DNA of 64,000 bases from assembly GCF_913777145.1 (NCBI RefSeq), contig NZ_CAJYPS010000007.1, positions 62,001-126,000 on the forward strand. The letters run 5' to 3'. The notes beneath the pieces were generated by a model that was not told where the DNA came from, did no database searches, and saw only the letters and a list, made by a program, of their open reading frames with translations. Positions 50,761 to 60,237 of this stretch are shown here, piece after piece. Position numbers and translations under genes: made by a program. Each line of letters begins with the position of its first letter. Positions within the stretch are counted from its first letter, which is position 1. Origin of the DNA: an uncultured Roseateles sp. (GTDB taxonomy: Bacteria; Pseudomonadota; Gammaproteobacteria; Burkholderiales; Burkholderiaceae_C).

Positions 50761-51678
50761 TCAGGGCTGGGCCGAGGCCACGGCCGGCTGCGACAGACTC
50801 TGCACATAGGCGGCCAGCACGCGGATCTGTTCCGGCGTCAGACGGTCCTTGTGCGCGGGCATCACGTTGTGCTTGCCGTTGTTGATCATGGCCATCACCG
50901 CATCCTCGCCCCAGCCATGCAGCCAGATCTTGTCGGTGAGGTTGGGCGCACCCAGCGCCTGGTTGCCCTTGCCGTCCGGCCCGTGGCAGGCCGCGCAGGC
51001 CACGAACTTGGGCTTGCCCAGCTGTGCATAGAGCGAGTTGTGCGGACTGCCCGACAGCGACAGCACGTAGTTCGCCACGTTGCGCACGTCCTCGCTGCTG
51101 CCCACTGCCGGCGCCATCACGGGCATATTGCCCTCGCGGCCCTCGGCGATGGTCTGCACGATGGCGTCGAAGCTGCCGCCCCACAGCCAGTCGTTGTCGG
51201 TCAGGTTGGGGAAGCCCTTGGAGCCGCGCGCGTCGGCGCCGTGGCACACCGCGCAGTTGTTGGCGAACAGACGCTCGCCGATGCCATGGGCCTTGGGATC
51301 CTTGGCGAGTTGCTCCGGCGTCAGCTTGGCGAAGCTGGCATAGACCGGGGCCATGCTCTCACGGGCCTTGGCCACGTCGGCCGCGTGTTCGCCCAGGCTG
51401 CTCCAGCCCAGCTGACCGGCGTTGCTGCCCAGACCCGGGTAGAGCGCCAGGTAGACGCCGGCGAACACCACGGTCAGGATGAACAGCCCCATCCACCAGC
51501 GCGGCAGCGGGTTGTTCATTTCGCGCAGGTCTTCGTCCCAGACATGGCCGGTGGTGTTGTCGCTGGCCATGACCTGGCGACGGCTGGCCACGATCAGCAA
51601 GCCCAGGCAGGCCACCAGCCCGATCACGGTGATGGCCGCCACGAAGAGCGACCAGCCGCTGTTGAAGAAATCACTCAT
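50761..51678 (-). CDS. ccoP: cbb3 oxidase dihaem subunit CcoP
   Basis: A 305-residue subunit with two membrane helices at the N-terminus (about 8-30 and 60-82) and a periplasmic part with two cytochrome c domains. The haem motifs are CAVCHGAD and CAACHGPD. It receives electrons from the cytochrome bc1 pathway and hands them to CcoO. Its ATG overlaps the ccoQ stop (ATGA). Size and motif count are normal for the family. Confidence 0.96.
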   Translation of the reverse strand: MSDFFNSGWSLFVAAITVIGLVACLGLLIVASRRQVMASDNTTGHVWDEDLREMNNPLPRWWMGLFILTVVFAGVYLALYPGLGSNAGQLGWSSLGEHAADVAKARESMAPVYASFAKLTPEQLAKDPKAHGIGERLFANNCAVCHGADARGSKGFPNLTDNDWLWGGSFDAIVQTIAEGREGNMPVMAPAVGSSEDVRNVANYVLSLSGSPHNSLYAQLGKPKFVACAACHGPDGKGNQALGAPNLTDKIWLHGWGEDAVMAMINNGKHNVMPAHKDRLTPEQIRVLAAYVQSLSQPAVASAQP

Positions 51679-51818
51679 GCGTCCTCTCCCTCGAAGGGCA
51701 GTTGTGCGGCCACCTCGAAACCTTCGCGGCGGCGGGCCGACCAGGCCCAGACGACGATGCCGATGAAGACGGCCAGCGACACCAGCGTCACGGCCACCCG
51801 CAGTTCATTGATACCCAT
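51675..51818 (-). CDS. ccoQ: cbb3 oxidase small subunit CcoQ
   Basis: A 47-residue single-helix protein (INELRVAVTLVSLAVFIGIVVWAW, then a basic RRREGF stretch). This is the form of CcoQ, which stabilises the assembled oxidase. The ATG at 51818 has AGGAGG 6 bases before it. It lies between ccoO (10-bp gap) and ccoP (ATGA overlap), the standard order N-O-Q-P. Confidence 0.9.
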   Translation of the reverse strand: MGINELRVAVTLVSLAVFIGIVVWAWSARRREGFEVAAQLPFEGEDA

Positions 51819-51828
51819 GGCAGCCTCC

Positions 51829-52464
51829 TCAGGGGTTCTGGGTCTTGCCTGCGGTGCCCAGCACCTGCAGATAGGCCACGAGCGCATCCATCTCGGTCTT
51901 GCCCTCGACCGCCTTGGCTGACTCGTCGATCTCGGCCTGCGTGTAGGGCACGCCCAGCGTGCGCATCGCCGACAGGCGCGCCGGCAGGCCAGCTGCATCG
52001 ACCGGGCTGCCCGCCAGCCAGCTGTAGGCCGGCATGTTGGACTCGGGCACCACGTCGCGCGGGTTGTTCAGGTGGATGCGGTGCCAGTCGTCGCTGTACT
52101 TGCCGCCCACGCGCGCCAGGTCCGGCCCGGTGCGCTTGCTGCCCCACTGGAAGGGGTGGTCGTAGACGAACTCGCCCGCGGTGGAGTAGTGGCCGTAGCG
52201 CAGCGTCTCGGCCACCAGCGGCCGGATCATCTGCGAGTGGCAGTTGTAGCAACCCTCGCGCAGATAGATGTCACGGCCGGCCAGCTGCAGCGCGGTGTAG
52301 GGCTTGAGGCCCGGCGCCGGCTGCGTGGTCGAGCGCTGGAAGAACAGCGGCACGATCTCGACGATGCCGCCCACCACGACCGTGAGCAGCACCAGCACGA
52401 TCATCAGGAAGTTGCTGGTCTCGATGCGTTGGTGGCCCGAGACCTTTTGAGTATTGGATGCCAT
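51829..52464 (-). CDS. ccoO: cbb3 oxidase monohaem subunit CcoO
   Basis: A 211-residue membrane-anchored cytochrome c. The N-terminal helix (about 19-38) is followed by [16 protein letters not shown] with the single CxxCH, and the axial Met region NMPAYSWL further on. AAGGA is placed 6 bases before the second of two close Met codons, so 52464 is preferred over 52470. It passes electrons from CcoP to the haem-copper subunit and sits between ccoN and ccoQ. Confidence 0.95.
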   Translation of the reverse strand: MASNTQKVSGHQRIETSNFLMIVLVLLTVVVGGIVEIVPLFFQRSTTQPAPGLKPYTALQLAGRDIYLREGCYNCHSQMIRPLVAETLRYGHYSTAGEFVYDHPFQWGSKRTGPDLARVGGKYSDDWHRIHLNNPRDVVPESNMPAYSWLAGSPVDAAGLPARLSAMRTLGVPYTQAEIDESAKAVEGKTEMDALVAYLQVLGTAGKTQNP

Positions 52465-52474
52465 CGTCATTCCT

Positions 52475-53920
52475 TCAGGCGTGGGCCATCACGGCGGGGA
52501 TGCGCACTTGTTCGGCACGCCCCGACTGCACGGTCTTGATGACGTTCCAGGACATCACCAGCATGCCGCCGAGGTACAGCAGACCGCCGCTCAGGCGGAT
52601 CACATAGAACGGCCAGGTCGCCTTCACGCTTTCCACGAAGTTGAAGACCAGCGTGCCGTCCGGGTTGACCGCGCGCCACATCAGGCCCTGCATCACGCCG
52701 GCGATCCACATCGCGGCGATGTAGAGCACGATGCCCAGCGTGGCGATCCAGAAGTGCAGCTCGATCGCGCGCTTGGAGTACATCTCGGTGCGGCCGAACA
52801 TGCGCGGGATCAGGTGATAGAGCGCGCCCATGGAGATCAGGCCCACCCAGCCCAGCGCACCGCTGTGCACGTGGCCCACCGTCCAGTCCGTGTAGTGCGA
52901 CAGCGCATTCACGGTCTTGATCGACATCATCGGGCCCTCGAAGGTCGACATGCCGTAGAAGGACAGCGACACGATGAGGAACTTCAGGATGGGGTCGTCG
53001 CGCAGCTTGTTCCACGCACCCGACAGGGTCATGATGCCGTTGATCATGCCGCCCCAGCTGGGGGCCAGCAGCACCAGCGAGAACACCATGCCCACGCTCT
53101 GCGCCCAGTCCGGCAGCGCGGTGTAGTGCAGGTGGTGCGGACCCGCCCACATGTAGGTGAAGATCAGCGCCCAGAAGTGCACGATGGACAGCCGGTAGCT
53201 GTAGACCGGGCGGCCCGCCTGCTTGGGGATGTAGTAGTACATCATTCCCAGGAAGCCCGCGGTCAGGAAGAAGCCCACCGCGTTATGGCCGTACCACCAC
53301 TGCACCATCGCGTCCTGCACGCCGGCGTAGGCCGAGTAGCTCTTCCACATCGACACCGGGATCTCGGCGCTGTTCACGATGTGCAGCAGCGCGACCGCGA
53401 TGATGAAGGCGCCGAAGAACCAGTTCGCCACGTAGATGTGGCTGATCTTGCGCTTGCCCACGGTGCCGAAGAACACCACGGCGTAAGCCACCCAGACCAC
53501 CGCGATCAGCAGGTCGATCGGCCATTCGAGCTCGGCGTATTCCTTGCCGGTCGTGTAGCCCAGCGGCAGCGTGATCGCGGCCAGCAGAATCACCAGCTGC
53601 CAGCCCCAGAACGTGAACCAGGCCAGCTTGGGCAGGAACAGCCGGGCCTGGCCGGTGCGCTGCACCACGTGGTATGACGTCGCGAACAGCGTGCAGCCGC
53701 CGAACGCGAAGATCACCGCATTGGTGTGCAGGGGGCGCAAACGCCCGTAGCTGAGCCAGGGAATGCCCAGATTCAGGTCGGGCCATGCCAGCTGGGCGGC
53801 GATCACCACCCCCACCAGCATGCCCACCACCCCCCACAACACGGCGGCCAGCGCGAACGCTCGTACCGGCCCGTCCTCATAGACATCCCCGGTTCCGTCC
53901 AGGGCCCTCACGTTTGCCAT
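52475..53920 (-). CDS. ccoN: cbb3 oxidase catalytic subunit CcoN
   Basis: A 481-residue, roughly 12-helix haem-copper subunit that reduces oxygen with high affinity and pumps protons. [37 protein letters not shown], the haem/Cu ligand stretch [15 protein letters not shown] and [16 protein letters not shown] are all typical of cbb3-type subunit I. The ATG at 53920 follows AAGGAGCCACG. An FNR box with a spaced -10 lies just upstream, inside ccoS, so ccoNOQP has its own promoter in addition to any read-through from ccoI. Confidence 0.97.
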   Translation of the reverse strand: MANVRALDGTGDVYEDGPVRAFALAAVLWGVVGMLVGVVIAAQLAWPDLNLGIPWLSYGRLRPLHTNAVIFAFGGCTLFATSYHVVQRTGQARLFLPKLAWFTFWGWQLVILLAAITLPLGYTTGKEYAELEWPIDLLIAVVWVAYAVVFFGTVGKRKISHIYVANWFFGAFIIAVALLHIVNSAEIPVSMWKSYSAYAGVQDAMVQWWYGHNAVGFFLTAGFLGMMYYYIPKQAGRPVYSYRLSIVHFWALIFTYMWAGPHHLHYTALPDWAQSVGMVFSLVLLAPSWGGMINGIMTLSGAWNKLRDDPILKFLIVSLSFYGMSTFEGPMMSIKTVNALSHYTDWTVGHVHSGALGWVGLISMGALYHLIPRMFGRTEMYSKRAIELHFWIATLGIVLYIAAMWIAGVMQGLMWRAVNPDGTLVFNFVESVKATWPFYVIRLSGGLLYLGGMLVMSWNVIKTVQSGRAEQVRIPAVMAHA

Positions 53921-53930
53921 CGTGGCTCCT

Positions 53931-54116
53931 TCAGTGATTTGTGAATGATTGTTCGCCGGGGGGTGGCGGGCGGCCTTGATCCTCATCAACCAGGATGCGC
54001 TCCCCCTCGTGCTCCAGGTCGTCCAGTTGTCCCGAGTGCACAGCCCAACCGAACACCGCCACGATGAGCAGCACCAGCACGACCGAGAAGGGGATCAACA
54101 GATAGAGGATGTCCAT
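53931..54116 (-). CDS. ccoS: cbb3 oxidase maturation protein CcoS
   Basis: A 61-residue single-helix protein ([41 protein letters not shown]). This is the standard CcoS form, needed for haem and CuB insertion into CcoN. Its ATG shares a base with the ccoI stop (TGATG). Bases 53976-53989 within it, coding for LVDEDQ, also form a perfect FNR box. The C-terminal Pro-rich tail is not conserved in the family as far as I can judge. Confidence 0.92.
   Translation of the reverse strand: MDILYLLIPFSVVLVLLIVAVFGWAVHSGQLDDLEHEGERILVDEDQGRPPPPGEQSFTNH
53948..53989 (-). promoter_or_regulatory. FNR-box promoter of ccoNOQP inside ccoS
   Basis: TTGAT-CCTC-ATCAA (53976-53989) is a perfect FNR/Anr consensus. 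On the minus strand AACAAT (53953-53948) lies with its centre 32 bp from the box centre, as in class II FNR promoters where the box is at -41.5. The predicted start near 53941 leaves a 20-nt leader before the ccoN ATG. Confidence 0.85.
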
Positions 54117-56356
54117 CAGCGCTGCAGCCTTTGCGCGTTCAAAACGACGAACAGCGAACTGCTCGCCATGCCCAGGCCCGCCGCCAGCGGCGGCAGCCAG
54201 CCGGCCAGCGCCAGCGGCACACAGGCCAGGTTGTAGAGGGCCGCCCAGGCCAGGTTCTGCCGCAGCACGCGCTGCGTGCGCCGCGCCAGCTGCAGGGCGA
54301 ACACCAGCGTCATCAGGCGGTTGGAAATCAGCAGCGCGTCGGCCGCGGAGCGCGCCAGCGCCGCGCCCTGCCCCATCACCACGCGCACCTCGGCCGCGGC
54401 CAGCACCGGCGCATCGTTGATGCCGTCGCCCACCATCAGCACCTGGGCACCGTCGGCCTGCAGTGCCCGCACCGCGGCCAGCTTCGCGGCCGGGTCGGCG
54501 CCGGCCTGCCAGCCATCCAGCCCCAGCGGCTCGGCCAGGCGCCGCACCGCGGCCGGCTGATCACCCGACAGCAGGCGCACCTTCAGACCCTGCGCCTGCA
54601 GTGCCGCCACCGCCTCGGCCGCATCGGGCCGCAGCACCTCGCTGAGCGTCATCCACAAGACCTGACCCGGCTCGGCCCCCTCCGCTCCAAAGGCCAGTCG
54701 GGCCTCGGGGTCAGGGCTTGCGCTGACCCAGGCGGGCGCGCCCAGCCGCCAGCGGCGGCCGGTCTCGTCACAGGCCTCCACGCCCTGGCCCGGCAGTTCG
54801 CGCACCTCACGCCAGGCCAGGCTCACCGTCGGCTCTTGCGGCACGCGGCCGTCGGCCATTGCTCGTGACTGCGGGTGGCGGGACAGCGCCGCCAGGCTGC
54901 GCGCGCGCGCCAGCAGCATCGCGGCCTGCCCGGTGTCCTCGTCCATCCAGGCGCGCTGCAGCGCCAGCCGGTCCTCGCTGAGGGTGCCGGTCTTGTCCAG
55001 CACCACGGTATCGATGCGGCACAGACGCTCCAGCGCGCCCAGGTCGGCCAGCAGCAGACCGCGCCGCGCCAGCGCGCCGCTGGCCGCCAGCCAGGCCGCC
55101 GGGGCGGCCAGCGTCAGCGCGCAGGGGCAGGTCACGATCAGCACCGCGACCGCGACCGCCACCGCCCGCTCCGGCGCCCACCACCACCAGGCCAGACCGG
55201 CCCCCAGCGCCAGCAGCAGCACCGTGGCCGTGAAGCCCACGGCCACGCGGTCCAGCACGCCATAGCCCGCGGGGCGCTGGCTCTGCGCCTGCTGCATCAG
55301 GCGCACGATGCCCTGGGCCGTGGTGTCGGCGCCCACGCGCCGCACGGCCACCAGCAGCGGCCCCTCCAGGTTGATGGAGCCAGCCACCACCGCGTCGCCC
55401 GGCTGCTTGCGCACCGGCGCGGATTCGCCGGTCAGCAGCGCTTCGTTGACCCAGGCCTCGCCGCTCAGCACCTCGCCGTCGGCCGCGAAGGCCTCCCCGG
55501 CCACTACGCGCAGCCGGTCACCCACGCGCAGCAGGTGCGGCTCCACACGCTCGCTGCTGCCGTCCTCGCGCAGGCGCTCGGCCGAGGCTGGCACTGCATC
55601 GGCCACCGCTTCCAGCGCATCGGCCGCACGGTGGCGGGCCCCCAGCTCGAACCATCGCGCCAGCAGCAGCAGCGCGACGAACATGGTCAGCGAGTCGAAA
55701 TAGACCTCGTGGCCGAACGGCCCCTGCGGGTCGAACAGCGCGCCGCTGCTGGCGATGAAGGTCACGGCGATGCCCAGCGCCACCGGCACATCCATGCCCG
55801 GGCGGCGTGCGCGCAGCTGGCGCCAGGCGCCGGAAAAGAACGGCCCGGCCGAAAAGGCCAGCACCGGCAGCGTCAGCACCCAGCAGCCCCAGCGCAGCAG
55901 CCGCTCCAGATCGGGCGCCAGGTCGCCGGGCTGGGCCATGTAGGCCGGCGTCGCCAGCATCATCACCTGCATCATCAGGAAGCCGGCCACGAACAGGCGC
56001 CACAAGGCCCCGCGCCGCTCGCGCTGGCGCAGCGCGCGGGCGGGCGCTGCCACGTCCGGCGTGACCTGGTAGCCGGCGCGCTCGACCGCCGCATTGATCG
56101 CCTCCAGGCTCAGGCGCTGCGGCTCCCAGCGCAGCGACAACCTGGCGCTGGCCGCATTCACCACCGCGCTGCGCACGCCTTCCAGCCCCAGCAGCGCCTG
56201 CTCCACCAGACCGGCGCAGGCCGCGCAGTGCATGCCCGCCACCTGGAACTGCGACAGCGCCGCACCGCCCGGGCCATCGGGCCAGGTCGTGAAGGGCGCG
56301 AGCGGCTGCTCGTCGTCAGCCTGGCGCAAGCCTGCGGTCGAAGTGGTCACGCCCAT
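54116..56356 (-). CDS. ccoI: Copper-translocating P-type ATPase CcoI (FixI)
   Basis: A 746-residue P1B ATPase that exports Cu(I) toward the periplasm for oxidase assembly. The N-terminal metal-binding domain has GMHCAACAGLVEQ. Membrane helices start near residue 115. The CPC motif lies in VTCPCALTLAAPAAW, the phosphorylation site in VLDKTGTLS and the hinge in GDGINDAPVLAA. Presence at the head of ccoI-ccoS-ccoN assigns it to the FixI/CcoI group rather than to a detoxifying CopA. An FNR-like box lies 35 bp upstream of its ATG. Confidence 0.93.
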   Translation of the reverse strand: MGVTTSTAGLRQADDEQPLAPFTTWPDGPGGAALSQFQVAGMHCAACAGLVEQALLGLEGVRSAVVNAASARLSLRWEPQRLSLEAINAAVERAGYQVTPDVAAPARALRQRERRGALWRLFVAGFLMMQVMMLATPAYMAQPGDLAPDLERLLRWGCWVLTLPVLAFSAGPFFSGAWRQLRARRPGMDVPVALGIAVTFIASSGALFDPQGPFGHEVYFDSLTMFVALLLLARWFELGARHRAADALEAVADAVPASAERLREDGSSERVEPHLLRVGDRLRVVAGEAFAADGEVLSGEAWVNEALLTGESAPVRKQPGDAVVAGSINLEGPLLVAVRRVGADTTAQGIVRLMQQAQSQRPAGYGVLDRVAVGFTATVLLLALGAGLAWWWWAPERAVAVAVAVLIVTCPCALTLAAPAAWLAASGALARRGLLLADLGALERLCRIDTVVLDKTGTLSEDRLALQRAWMDEDTGQAAMLLARARSLAALSRHPQSRAMADGRVPQEPTVSLAWREVRELPGQGVEACDETGRRWRLGAPAWVSASPDPEARLAFGAEGAEPGQVLWMTLSEVLRPDAAEAVAALQAQGLKVRLLSGDQPAAVRRLAEPLGLDGWQAGADPAAKLAAVRALQADGAQVLMVGDGINDAPVLAAAEVRVVMGQGAALARSAADALLISNRLMTLVFALQLARRTQRVLRQNLAWAALYNLACVPLALAGWLPPLAAGLGMASSSLFVVLNAQRLQR

Positions 56357-56383
56357 AATCTAGGGCGCACAGCCTCCCCTGCC

Positions 56384-56398
56384 CATGACTTGCATCAA
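56384..56398. promoter_or_regulatory. FNR-like box between ccoI and the DUF192 gene
   Basis: The lower strand reads TTGAT-GCAA-GTCAT, an 8/10 match to the FNR consensus. The same 15 bases, CATGACTTGCATCAA, occur at 15734-15748. Here they overlap the first codons of the DUF192 gene and lie 35 bp ahead of the ccoI start, so part of the match may be coding coincidence. Confidence 0.4.
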
Positions 56399-56831
56399 AG
56401 CTCTCTTCATCTCCGCCCTGTTCGTTGCTAACAGCGCAGTACTGGCCCAGGACGCGCCGCAAAAGCTGCGCAGCATCCCCTTGACAGCAGGCATGCATGT
56501 GATCCAGGCCGAGATCGCGATCACCCCCGAACAGCGCGCCATCGGCTTGATGCATCGCAAGACCATGCCCACCAACAATGGCATGCTGTTCGTGTTCGAG
56601 GCGCCTGAGCCGCAGTGCTTCTGGATGCGCAACACGCTGCTGCCGCTGTCCATCGCCTTCATCGCAGACGACGGCAGCGTGGTCAACATCGCCGACATGC
56701 AGCCCATGACCGAGACCTCGCACTGCTCGGACAAGCCGGTGCGCTACGCGCTGGAGATGAACCAGGGCTGGTTCGCCAAGCGCGGCATCAAGTCCGGCAC
56801 CAAGCTCAAGGGTCAGCCCTGGGGCAACTGA
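56385..56831 (+). CDS. DUF192 exported protein
   Basis: A 148-residue protein of the DUF192 family with a signal peptide (TCIKALFISALFVANSAVLAQ). The family core runs from ITPEQRAIGLMHRKTMPTNNGMLFVFE through FWMRNTLLPLSIAFIADDGSVVNIADMQPMT and ends in RYALEMNQGWFAKRGIKSGTKLKG. The fold is a beta-clip-like small domain; function is unknown. It is expected in the periplasm. It is divergent from ccoI and followed by a strong terminator shared with sodB. Confidence 0.87.
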   Translation: MTCIKALFISALFVANSAVLAQDAPQKLRSIPLTAGMHVIQAEIAITPEQRAIGLMHRKTMPTNNGMLFVFEAPEPQCFWMRNTLLPLSIAFIADDGSVVNIADMQPMTETSHCSDKPVRYALEMNQGWFAKRGIKSGTKLKGQPWGN

Positions 56832-56865
56832 GACCCTCGCACGCTGCGGCGAGACGCCCAATAAA

Positions 56866-56889
56866 AAAGGCCGGCAATTGCCGGCCTTT
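56866..56889. terminator. Bidirectional terminator between DUF192 gene and sodB
   Basis: AAAGGCCGGCAA-TTGCCGGCCTTT is a perfect 24-bp palindrome. On the minus strand it is followed by further T bases just past the sodB stop. It serves both converging genes. Confidence 0.88.
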
Positions 56890-56909
56890 GCACATCAGGC
56901 GAAGCCGCC

Positions 56910-57491
56910 TCAGGCGAAGTTGGCCTCGGCGAAGGACCAGTTCACCAGGTTGCTGAGGAAGGTCTCGACGAACTTGGGGCGCAGGTTGCGGTAGTCGATG
57001 TAGTAGGCGTGTTCCCACACGTCCACGGTCAGCAGCGCCTTGTCGGCGGTGGTCAGCGGCGTACCGGCGGCGCCGGTGTTGACAATGTCGACCGTGCCGT
57101 CGGCCTTCTTGACCAGCCAGGTCCAGCCCGAACCGAAGTTGCCCACGGCGCTCTTCACGAAGGCTTCCTTGAAGGCCGCGTAGCTGCCCCACTTGGCGTT
57201 GATGGCCGCGGCCAGCGTGCCGCTGGGCTCACCGCCGCCATTGGGCTTCATGCAGTTCCAGAAGAAGGTGTGGTTCCAGATCTGCGCGGCGTTGTTGTAG
57301 ATGCCGCCCGAGCTCTTCTTGACGATCTCTTCGAGCGTCATGGTTTCGAACTCGGTGCCCTTTTGCAGGTTGTTCAGGTTCACCACATAGGCGTTGTGGT
57401 GCTTGCCATGGTGGAACTCCAGGGTTTCCTGGCTGTAGTGCGGGGCCAGGGCGTCGATCGCGTAGGGCAGCGGGGGCAGCGTGTGTTCCAT
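56910..57491 (-). CDS. sodB: Superoxide dismutase (Fe/Mn family)
   Basis: A 193-residue cytoplasmic enzyme that dismutes superoxide. The metal ligands lie in [17 protein letters not shown], in the middle helix ([12 protein letters not shown]) and in the signature [13 protein letters not shown]. The motif [11 protein letters not shown] is closer to iron than to manganese enzymes. The ATG at 57491 gives [15 protein letters not shown], the usual start; codons upstream in the frame are Pro-rich and not coding. It is a single gene between xseA and the DUF192 gene. Confidence 0.95.
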   Translation of the reverse strand: MEHTLPPLPYAIDALAPHYSQETLEFHHGKHHNAYVVNLNNLQKGTEFETMTLEEIVKKSSGGIYNNAAQIWNHTFFWNCMKPNGGGEPSGTLAAAINAKWGSYAAFKEAFVKSAVGNFGSGWTWLVKKADGTVDIVNTGAAGTPLTTADKALLTVDVWEHAYYIDYRNLRPKFVETFLSNLVNWSFAEANFA

Positions 57492-57547
57492 GGAATCCTC
57501 TTCAAAGGGTTGCGGTTGGGATGGCGGCGGATTGTAGGGAGGAGCAA

Positions 57548-58921
57548 TCACCCCTGCGACGAAGGCACAACCTCGCTGACCTGCAGCCGCGCCGTGCCGT
57601 CTGCCAGCACCGCGCGCACCATGTCGCCAGGGCGCAGGCCCTGCACCGACGTGACCGCGCCGCCCTGGCCGTCGTCCAGCCAGGCATAGCCCCGGGCCAG
57701 CACATGGGCCGGGTCCAGCGCCTGCAGCCGGGCACCCAGGCTGTCGAGCCGGGCCTGCCGGGTGCGCAGCAGCGCGGGCGCCGCGCGCAGCAGGCGCTGC
57801 TGCAGGTGGTCCAGCCGCTGGCGCTGCAGCTCCAGCCGGCGCACCGGCGCAGCGGCCGCACGCTGGGCCAGCAGCGCGAGCGCGCGGCGCTGGCGCGCCA
57901 GCAGCTCGCTGGGGCGGCTCAGGCGCAGCGCCAGGCGGTCCAGGCGCTGGGCCAGGCCCTGCAGACGGCGCTCCAGATGCAGACCCAGGCCACGCTCCAG
58001 CCGGTCCAGCTCGCCCAGCAGCGCCTCGCGCGCCGGCGCCGCCAGCTCGGCCGCGGCGGTGGGCGTGGGCGCTCGCAGGTCGGCCGCCAGGTCACACAGC
58101 GTCACGTCGGTCTCGTGGCCCACGCCGCAAATCACTGGCAGCGCCGAGCCCGCCACCGCCCGCACCACGCGCTCGTCATTGAAGGCCCACAGGTCTTCCA
58201 GCGAGCCGCCACCGCGCACCAGCAACAGCGCGTCCACCTCGGCCCGCTCGTTCGCGATCCGCAGCGCCTGCACCAGCGCCGGCGGCGCGTCCGCGCCCTG
58301 CACCGGGCTGGGATAGACCACCACGCCCACCTGGGGCGCACGGCGGGCCAGCGCGGTCAGCACATCGTGCAAGGCCGCGCCCGCGGTGGAGGTGATGACG
58401 CCCAGCCGGGTCGGGTACGGCGGCAACTCGCGCTTGACGCCCGGGTCGAACAGACCCTCGGCCGCGAGGCGGGCGCGCAGCTTCAGGAACTGCTCGTACA
58501 GCGTGCCGGCGCCAGCGCGGCGCATGGCCTCCACGACGAACTGCAGCTCGCCGCGCGGCTCGTAAAGCGCCAGCCGGCCGCGCACCTCCACCAGCGCGCC
58601 ATCGCCGGGCGCAAAGTCCAGCAGCGAGGCCGCACGGCGGAACATCGCACAGCGCAGCGACGCCGCCTGGCCGTCCGCATCCTTCAGCGTGAAGTAGCAG
58701 TGGCCGCTCGCGGCCCGCGTAAAGCCGGCGATCTCGCCGCCCACCGCCACCACCGAGAAGCGCTCCGCCAGACTCTGGCCCAACGCCTCCAGCAGACCCG
58801 CCACGCCCCACAGGCGTCGGCCCGATGCGGGCTCGCGGCCGTCAATCACGCGCAAACCCAATGCTGGCGCGGGTCCGGAAGTCCACAGCCGCGCCAATGC
58901 TGGGCTGGCGGGCCATTTCAT
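57548..58921 (-). CDS. xseA: Exodeoxyribonuclease VII large subunit
   Basis: A 457-residue subunit that, with XseB, degrades single-stranded DNA. The N-terminal OB fold ([31 protein letters not shown]) is followed by the catalytic domain with [41 protein letters not shown] and [28 protein letters not shown] long coiled-coil C-terminus (about 295-420) carries on. About 35 residues precede the OB fold, a longer N-terminus than in E. coli. xseB is not in the window. Confidence 0.95.
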   Translation of the reverse strand: MKWPASPALARLWTSGPAPALGLRVIDGREPASGRRLWGVAGLLEALGQSLAERFSVVAVGGEIAGFTRAASGHCYFTLKDADGQAASLRCAMFRRAASLLDFAPGDGALVEVRGRLALYEPRGELQFVVEAMRRAGAGTLYEQFLKLRARLAAEGLFDPGVKRELPPYPTRLGVITSTAGAALHDVLTALARRAPQVGVVVYPSPVQGADAPPALVQALRIANERAEVDALLLVRGGGSLEDLWAFNDERVVRAVAGSALPVICGVGHETDVTLCDLAADLRAPTPTAAAELAAPAREALLGELDRLERGLGLHLERRLQGLAQRLDRLALRLSRPSELLARQRRALALLAQRAAAAPVRRLELQRQRLDHLQQRLLRAAPALLRTRQARLDSLGARLQALDPAHVLARGYAWLDDGQGGAVTSVQGLRPGDMVRAVLADGTARLQVSEVVPSSQG

Positions 58922-59055
58922 CTGTCATACGCCCGTCACAACAACATAAGGTCTTGTTTTTCAATTCGAATTCCGTTGCTCAAAACTGAGGCAAGTTGTT
59001 CAAGGCCTTGATTTGACGGCCTCTGGCGTCGGCCGCCCCCGGCTTTTCAACAAAG

Positions 59056-59064
59056 TTATCCACA
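59056..59064 (+). promoter_or_regulatory. Single consensus DnaA box
   Basis: TTATCCACA is a perfect 9-bp DnaA box in the 268-bp gap between xseA and exbB. The same gap has TCAAGGCCTTGA, a 12-bp palindrome at 59000-59011. No cluster of boxes or AT-rich unwinding region is present, so this is not an origin; a regulatory role for DnaA is possible. Confidence 0.5.
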
Positions 59065-59189
59065 GTCGCGGTGGATGTTTGTGGGCGGGTCAGTCCGGGG
59101 CCGCCCTGGGGGTTTCGGTGCGCCGGGCGGCGCCATAATCGCGCGCACTCACCGGCCGCCACGGCCTTCATCCGTCGACGAGGACCCCC

Positions 59190-59807
59190 TTGTTTTCCAT
59201 CATACAAGCCGCTGGTTGGCCGATCTGGCCGCTGCTCCTGTGCTCGGTCGTTGCGCTGGCACTGATCATCGAACGCCTCTCCAGCCTGCGCACCAGCCGC
59301 ATCGTGCCGGCCCGGCTGCTGGACGACGTGCTGGCGGTCAGCGCACAGCAACTGCCCACGCCGGACATGGTGGGCAAGCTGGCACAGAACTCGGTGCTGG
59401 GCGAGGTGCTGGCCAGCGGCCTGCGGGCGGTGGCGGAGGAACCCCAGCTGCCCGAGGCCAAGCTCAAGCAGGTGTTCGAGTTCGCCGGCCGCCGCGCGGT
59501 GCACCAGCTGGAGCGCTACATGAACACGCTGGGCACCATCGCCACCGCCGCCCCGCTGCTGGGCCTGCTGGGCACGGTGGTGGGCATGATCGAGATCTTC
59601 GGCAGCCAGACGCCCGGCGGCGGCAACCCGGCCCAGCTCGCACATGGCATCTCGATCGCGCTATACAACACCGCCTTCGGCCTGATGATCGCCATCCCCT
59701 CGCTGATGTTCCACCGCTACTTCCGCGGCCGCATCGAGGAGTACGTGCTGGAGCTCGAGGCCGGCGCCGACCGCCTGATGGGCCAGCTCAAGCGCTTCAC
59801 CGCCTGA
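59190..59807 (+). CDS. exbB: ExbB/TolQ-family proton channel subunit
   Basis: A 205-residue inner-membrane protein with three helices (about 10-27, 110-135 and 155-175). Typical text is AGWPIWPLLLCSVVALALIIERL at the start and NTLGTIATAAPLLGLLGTVVGMIEIF in the second helix. With ExbD it uses the proton gradient to drive TonB or TolA. The start is a TTG at 59190 preceded by GAGGA; there is no ATG near the conserved N-terminus FSIIQAAGWPIW. It heads an operon with exbD, lpxK, the Trm112 gene and kdsB. TonB itself is not here. Confidence 0.9.
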   Translation: MFSIIQAAGWPIWPLLLCSVVALALIIERLSSLRTSRIVPARLLDDVLAVSAQQLPTPDMVGKLAQNSVLGEVLASGLRAVAEEPQLPEAKLKQVFEFAGRRAVHQLERYMNTLGTIATAAPLLGLLGTVVGMIEIFGSQTPGGGNPAQLAHGISIALYNTAFGLMIAIPSLMFHRYFRGRIEEYVLELEAGADRLMGQLKRFTA

Positions 59808-59820
59808 GCAGGAGGGCCCC

Positions 59821-60237
59821 ATGCGCTTCCGCCCGCCCCGCACCGATCCGCCGGAGATCAACCTGATCCCCTTCATCGACGTGCTGTTGGTGATCCTGAT
59901 CTTCCTGATGCTGTCGACCACCTACTCCAAGTTCACCGAGCTGCAGATCACCCTGCCCTCGGCGGACGCGGACAAGCTCAAGGACAGGCCGCAGGAGATC
60001 GTCGTCAGCGTGGCGGCCGATGGCCGCTACGTGATCAACCACCAGCCGGTCGAGGGCCGCTCGGTGGACATCCTGGGCAATGCGCTGCGCCAGGCCGCGG
60101 CCGGCCGTGGTGACGCGTCGCTGATCATCTCGGCCGACGCCGCCTCGGCCCACCAGTCCGTGATCAATGTGATGGACGCCGCGCGCCGCGTGGGCCTGAC
60201 GCGTGTCACCTTCGCCGCGCAGACCGACGCTCGCTGA
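59821..60237 (+). CDS. exbD: ExbD/TolR-family protein
   Basis: A 138-residue partner of ExbB. A short cytoplasmic N-terminus (RFRPPRTDPPEINLIPFIDVLLVILIFLML) leads into one membrane helix with the functional Asp in PFIDVL. A periplasmic domain ends in [20 protein letters not shown]. It lies 13 bp after exbB, with an AGGAGG-like ribosome site. The 3' end overlaps the lpxK start by 35 bp. The energised system presumably serves the TonB receptors encoded in this window. Confidence 0.93.
   Translation: MRFRPPRTDPPEINLIPFIDVLLVILIFLMLSTTYSKFTELQITLPSADADKLKDRPQEIVVSVAADGRYVINHQPVEGRSVDILGNALRQAAAGRGDASLIISADAASAHQSVINVMDAARRVGLTRVTFAAQTDAR

Noticed and set aside
59056..59064. Consensus DnaA box taken as a replication origin
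   Set aside because: One box only, no AT-rich unwinding region and no dnaA or parAB nearby.
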